Shown one piece after another: positions 3,856 through 5,766 of a stretch of DNA of 5,766 bases (the first letter of the stretch is position 1; every line of letters starts with the position of its first letter). A model generated the notes under the pieces. It was not told the origin of the DNA and searched no databases. It saw nothing but the letters and a program-made list of their open reading frames with translations. Source of the stretch: Caldifarciminota bacterium (GTDB lineage Bacteria; Hydrothermota; Tepidihabitantia; Tepidihabitantales; Tepidihabitantaceae); assembly GCA_903908785.1 (NCBI GenBank), contig CAIVTL010000714.1, positions 1 through 5,766 on the forward strand, in the 5' to 3' direction. A program made the translations under genes and the position numbers.

Positions 3856-5322
3856 CTACCGCTGCAGCACGATGCGCGCGGTGGCGTGTTCTCCCGCAAC
3901 GTCGCAGCGAATGAAGTAGGCCCCTGACGGCAGGGGTTGCCCGAAGTCGTCCTTTCCGTTCCACGTCAGGGAGGAGGGAGGAGAGAGGAGGGAGAAGGAA
4001 CGGACGGCGCGGCCCTGTGCGTCGTAGATTCGGATGGCGAGAGGCGAACGGCGAGAGGCGAATGGCGTCAGACGGATTGTCGTCGTCCCTGCGAACGGAT
4101 TCGGCTCGCAGGTGAGCGATAGGGCCGGGGCGCGGGTCGGGCTTGCCTTCGGCTCCGCCACCGCGACACTGCCCAGCGAATCGGTCTTGATTAGGTAGAA
4201 GTTTGCCCTGCCCACGTGAAAAGACTCTGTGTAGCCTGCAAGCACGTAGCCGCCATCGGACGTCTGCTGGACCTCGTAGGCGACGTCATCCGAGTCACCG
4301 CCGAAGGTCTTGGTCCACAAGGTGTCGCCAATACTGTCGGTCTTGATGAGAATAATGTCGTCGTAGCCTGGGCCGAACGGCGCGGTCGAGCTGCAGACGA
4401 CGTAGCCCGCATCGGGGGTTTGTTGCACCGACCAGCCGTAGTCGTAGTCGGCGTCGCCGAAGGTCCTGGTCCAGAGTGTGTCGCCATTGGCGTCGGTCTT
4501 GATCAGATAGACATCATATCCACCTGCGCCGAAGGACCACGTTTCTCCGGCGATGATGTACCCCCCGTCAGCGGTTTGCTGCACGGATCGGCCGTACTCG
4601 GGGTCCGTGCCGCCAAAGGTCCGGGTCCACTGCGTATCTCCCTTGGCGTCGGTCTTTACGAGGTAGACATCATCGCCCATGGTACCGGCGACGATGAAGC
4701 CGCTGTCAGCGGTCTGCTTGACCGATCGGCCTTCCGACTCCCACCTGCCGTGGTAGGTTCTGGTCCACACAGTATCACCGTTGGCATCGGTCTTGACCAG
4801 ATAGGCAACAGGGCGGCTCGCGCCGGATGAATCGGTGTAGCCGGTGAGGACGAAGCCGCTGTCGAAGGTCTGCTGGACTGAATAGCAGTCCTCGGCGCCA
4901 AGGCCGCCGTGAGTCTTGGTCCACAGAGTATCGCCGTTGGCATCGGTTCTGATGACGTAGACGTCCGAGCCGCCCGCGCCGTACGAGTCGGTGCTGCCAG
5001 CGACGATGTAGCCGCCGTCCGCAGTTTGCTTGACTGAATAGGCCACATCGTAGCCTGTCCCGCCAAAGGTCCGGGTCCACAGCTTGTTGCCAGTGGAATC
5101 GGTCTTGACCACGTAGACGTCCATCAAGCCCGAGCCGTATGACCATGTGAGGCCTGCCATGATGTAACCACCGTCCGTGGTCTGCTGGACCGAGTAGGTG
5201 CAATCGTAGTCAGGACCGCCGTAGGTGCGCTGGAAGGTGATTTGGGCGGGCAGGGGAGAGGGCAAGAGGATTGCGGCCGATGCGGCCATGGCCAGTGCGA
5301 ACGCTAACGAGCTACGATACAT
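3856..5322 (-). CDS. Secreted seven-repeat (propeller-like) protein with sorting tail
   Basis: A 488-residue protein with three parts. Residues 1-26 are a signal peptide (MYRSSLAFALAMAASAA ... PLPA, cut before Q27). Residues 32-389 hold seven repeats of about 52 residues of the form RTFGG..YD..YSVQQTADGGYI (split as RTFGG, then YSVQQTADGGYIVAG, then DVYLIKTDANGDTLWT). Seven such beta-rich units suggest a closed beta-propeller, which I infer. Residues 400-488 form an Ig-like tail with PNPF (407-410), IRIYDAQGRAVRSF, WNGKDDFGQPLPSGAYF and a final RIVLQR, as in type IX secretion or FlgD-like sorting domains. The protein is therefore probably on the cell surface or secreted; its ligand is unknown. 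The ATG at 5322 has AGGAGG with 5-nt spacing and a promoter just upstream, whereas the longer frame beginning at 5391 would start inside the -35 box. Two low-complexity DNA tracts lie in the tail-coding region. Confidence 0.88.
   Translation of the reverse strand: MYRSSLAFALAMAASAAILLPSPLPAQITFQRTYGGPDYDCTYSVQQTTDGGYIMAGLTWSYGSGLMDVYVVKTDSTGNKLWTRTFGGTGYDVAYSVKQTADGGYIVAGSTDSYGAGGSDVYVIRTDANGDTLWTKTHGGLGAEDCYSVQQTFDSGFVLTGYTDSSGASRPVAYLVKTDANGDTVWTRTYHGRWESEGRSVKQTADSGFIVAGTMGDDVYLVKTDAKGDTQWTRTFGGTDPEYGRSVQQTADGGYIIAGETWSFGAGGYDVYLIKTDANGDTLWTRTFGDADYDYGWSVQQTPDAGYVVCSSTAPFGPGYDDIILIKTDSIGDTLWTKTFGGDSDDVAYEVQQTSDGGYVLAGYTESFHVGRANFYLIKTDSLGSVAVAEPKASPTRAPALSLTCEPNPFAGTTTIRLTPFASRRSPLAIRIYDAQGRAVRSFSLLSPPSSLTWNGKDDFGQPLPSGAYFIRCDVAGEHATARIVLQR
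3968..4000. repeat. 33-nt homopurine tract with mirror symmetry, inside the CDS
   Basis: All 33 plus-strand bases are A or G. The core 3974-3994 is a perfect 21-nt mirror repeat centred on 3984. It encodes residues near FSLLSPPSS of the sorting tail, a run not expected from the domain pattern. Such tracts can form triplex (H-DNA) in vitro; whether this one does is unknown. Confidence 0.75.
4036..4065. repeat. 14-bp tandem repeat inside the sorting-tail coding region
   Basis: GGCGAGAGGCGAAC (4036-4049) and GGCGAGAGGCGAAT (4050-4063) followed by GG, within the CDS. It encodes PFASRRSPLA (residues 420-429), a positively charged stretch between the TTTIRL and IRIYDAQGR strands. The flanking protein pattern reads smoothly without it, suggesting it was inserted in frame. 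Confidence 0.75.
4156..5229 (-). repeat. Seven internal coding repeats of 156 nt (one of 138 nt)
   Basis: Unit boundaries, in protein order: 5229-5074, 5073-4918, 4917-4762, 4761-4624, 4623-4468, 4467-4312 and 4311-4156. Six are exactly 156 nt; unit 4 is 138 nt and lacks six residues between IVAG and DVYLV. Some DNA segments stay very alike between units, for example GTATCGCCGTTGGCATCGGT-type strings near 4490, 4790 and 4940, which points to recent duplication or gene conversion. Confidence 0.85.
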
Positions 5323-5362
5323 GACTGCCTCCTGTGGCGATTTGGTGGACGTCCACACCGAG

Positions 5363-5391
5363 ATGCTAGTCGCGCGTGCCGGGTTTGTCAA
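5363..5391 (-). promoter_or_regulatory. Sigma-70-like promoter of the repeat-protein gene
   Basis: On the minus strand TTGACA (5391-5386) is followed after exactly 17 nt by TAGCAT (5368-5363). Transcription would start near 5356, giving a leader of about 34 nt before the ATG at 5322 and its AGGAGG site. This is the best promoter in the window and supports the shorter start codon. Confidence 0.7.
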
Positions 5392-5434
5392 ATGCGCGGG
5401 CGGATTACGGGCAGGGTCCTCTTCCGGTCTAGGG

Positions 5435-5460
5435 TTTAGAGTTTGGGGTTTGGGGTTTGC
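5435..5460. repeat. Second telomere-like heptamer array
   Basis: TTTAGAG (5435-5441), TTTGGGG (5442-5448), TTTGGGG (5449-5455), TTTGC. Same orientation and same TTTGC end as the array at 3818-3849. It lies about 45 nt upstream of the repeat-protein gene's -35 box. Confidence 0.7.
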
Positions 5461-5484
5461 CCGCTACGGCCTCTCGGTTCACTC

Positions 5485-5516
5485 GACCCCTGGAATCCTT
5501 GACCCCTGGACCCCTG
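5485..5516. repeat. GACCCCTGGA short repeats
   Basis: GACCCCTGGA occurs at 5485-5494 and 5501-5510, with GGACCCCTG at 5508-5516 overlapping. It belongs to the gene-free stretch 5392-5717, which otherwise shows a small CTGGATTCCAG palindrome near 5585 and nothing that looks coding. Confidence 0.6.
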
Positions 5517-5687
5517 TTTCTTGCTTCTCGCCCAGCACTCATCGCTCTCTTCAAAGTTCCGCGCGTCGTTCCTCTCGTCTTATCCTGGATTCCAGATTCA
5601 AGTGCGTATTGGAAAGGGTGAGCGAAAGTGTCGCAGAACGCGTCGGCAAACGTATCTGTCATCAGTCGGCGAGAGGGATGCGTCGCA

Positions 5688-5731
5688 GGTCGCTTCGAAG
5701 TTCACGACATCGGTCGCTTAGAAGTTCGTGA
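5688..5731. repeat. 20-bp direct repeat spanning a stop codon
   Basis: GGTCGCTTCGAAGTTCACGA (5688-5707) and GGTCGCTTAGAAGTTCGTGA (5712-5731) start 24 bp apart and match at 17 of 20 positions. The spacing equals eight codons, and the second copy contains the stop of the partial gene at the right edge, whereas the first has a Glu codon at that position. Confidence 0.75.
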
Positions 5732-5766
5732 AGATGCTCTCGTCAAAGGTCTTCGCGAAGTCTGCA
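5718..5766 (-). CDS. C-terminal end of an unidentified gene
   Basis: The last 15 codons of a minus-strand frame entering from the right edge read ADFAKTFDESIFTNF and then TAA (5720-5718). Thirteen of the 15 third positions are G or C, matching the coding style of the true genes and unlike the spacer beside it, which is the main reason to call it. No family can be named from 15 residues. A near-copy of its end continues in frame beyond the stop, where TAA becomes GAA, so the gene may have been shortened by a point mutation. Confidence 0.4.
   Translation of the reverse strand, partial: ADFAKTFDESIFTNF

Noticed and set aside
5323..5391. N-terminal extension of the repeat protein from 5391
   Set aside because: The extension covers the promoter and the AGGAGG site, and would bury the signal peptide behind 23 polar residues.
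5429..5662. 77-codon minus-strand frame in the right-hand spacer
   Set aside because: Its far end simply translates the TTTGGGG/TTTAGGG and GACCCCTGG repeats, and there is no good ribosome binding site or matching codon bias.

Overview
The window is GC-rich, densely coding bacterial DNA with strong G/C preference at third codon positions. Its intergenic gaps are packed with short dispersed repeats. The genes seen are an N-terminal fabD fragment, a DUF3160-type secreted protein, a single-RRM RNA-binding protein, and a secreted protein of seven 52-residue repeats ending in a T9SS/FlgD-like sorting tail. This mix, with spacers full of decamer and heptamer repeats, suggests an uncultured FCB-superphylum or WOR-3-like candidate-phylum bacterium. 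That assignment is an inference from style and gene content; there is no rRNA or marker phylogeny in the window.

Layout, left to right. 1-2157 (minus strand): a large DUF3160 exported protein is followed after only 12 nt by the start of fabD (malonyl-CoA:ACP transacylase), which runs off the left edge; the two are probably co-transcribed. 2158-2319: divergent intergenic region with an A/G-rich inverted repeat and a good plus-strand promoter. 2320-2817 (plus): a small membrane-associated protein with a PEGA-like segment, transcribed away from the DUF3160 gene. 2818-3021: repeat-rich convergent spacer ending in a perfect 9-bp GC hairpin. 3022-3339 (minus): a glycine-tailed RRM protein with a strong ribosome binding site, a long leader, a possible 35-codon leader ORF whose stop overlaps the RRM start codon, and a clear promoter near 3500-3530. 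3531-3855: about 320 bp without a gene, made of at least six different short repeat families. 3856-5322 (minus): the seven-repeat secreted protein, with promoter, Shine-Dalgarno and signal peptide all in agreement on the start. 5392-5717: another repeat-bearing spacer. 5718-5766 (minus): probably the last 15 codons of a further gene.

There is no single metabolic pathway here. The common themes are cell-envelope or secreted proteins (DUF3160, PEGA-like, repeat protein) and heavy colonisation of spacers, and apparently of one coding region, by short repeats. I see no CRISPR array, transposase, tRNA or rRNA. The most notable points are the leader ORF overlapping the RRM start, the telomere-like heptamer arrays on both sides of the repeat-protein gene, a 14-bp tandem repeat inside its sorting domain, and an in-frame 24-bp duplication around the stop codon at the right edge.
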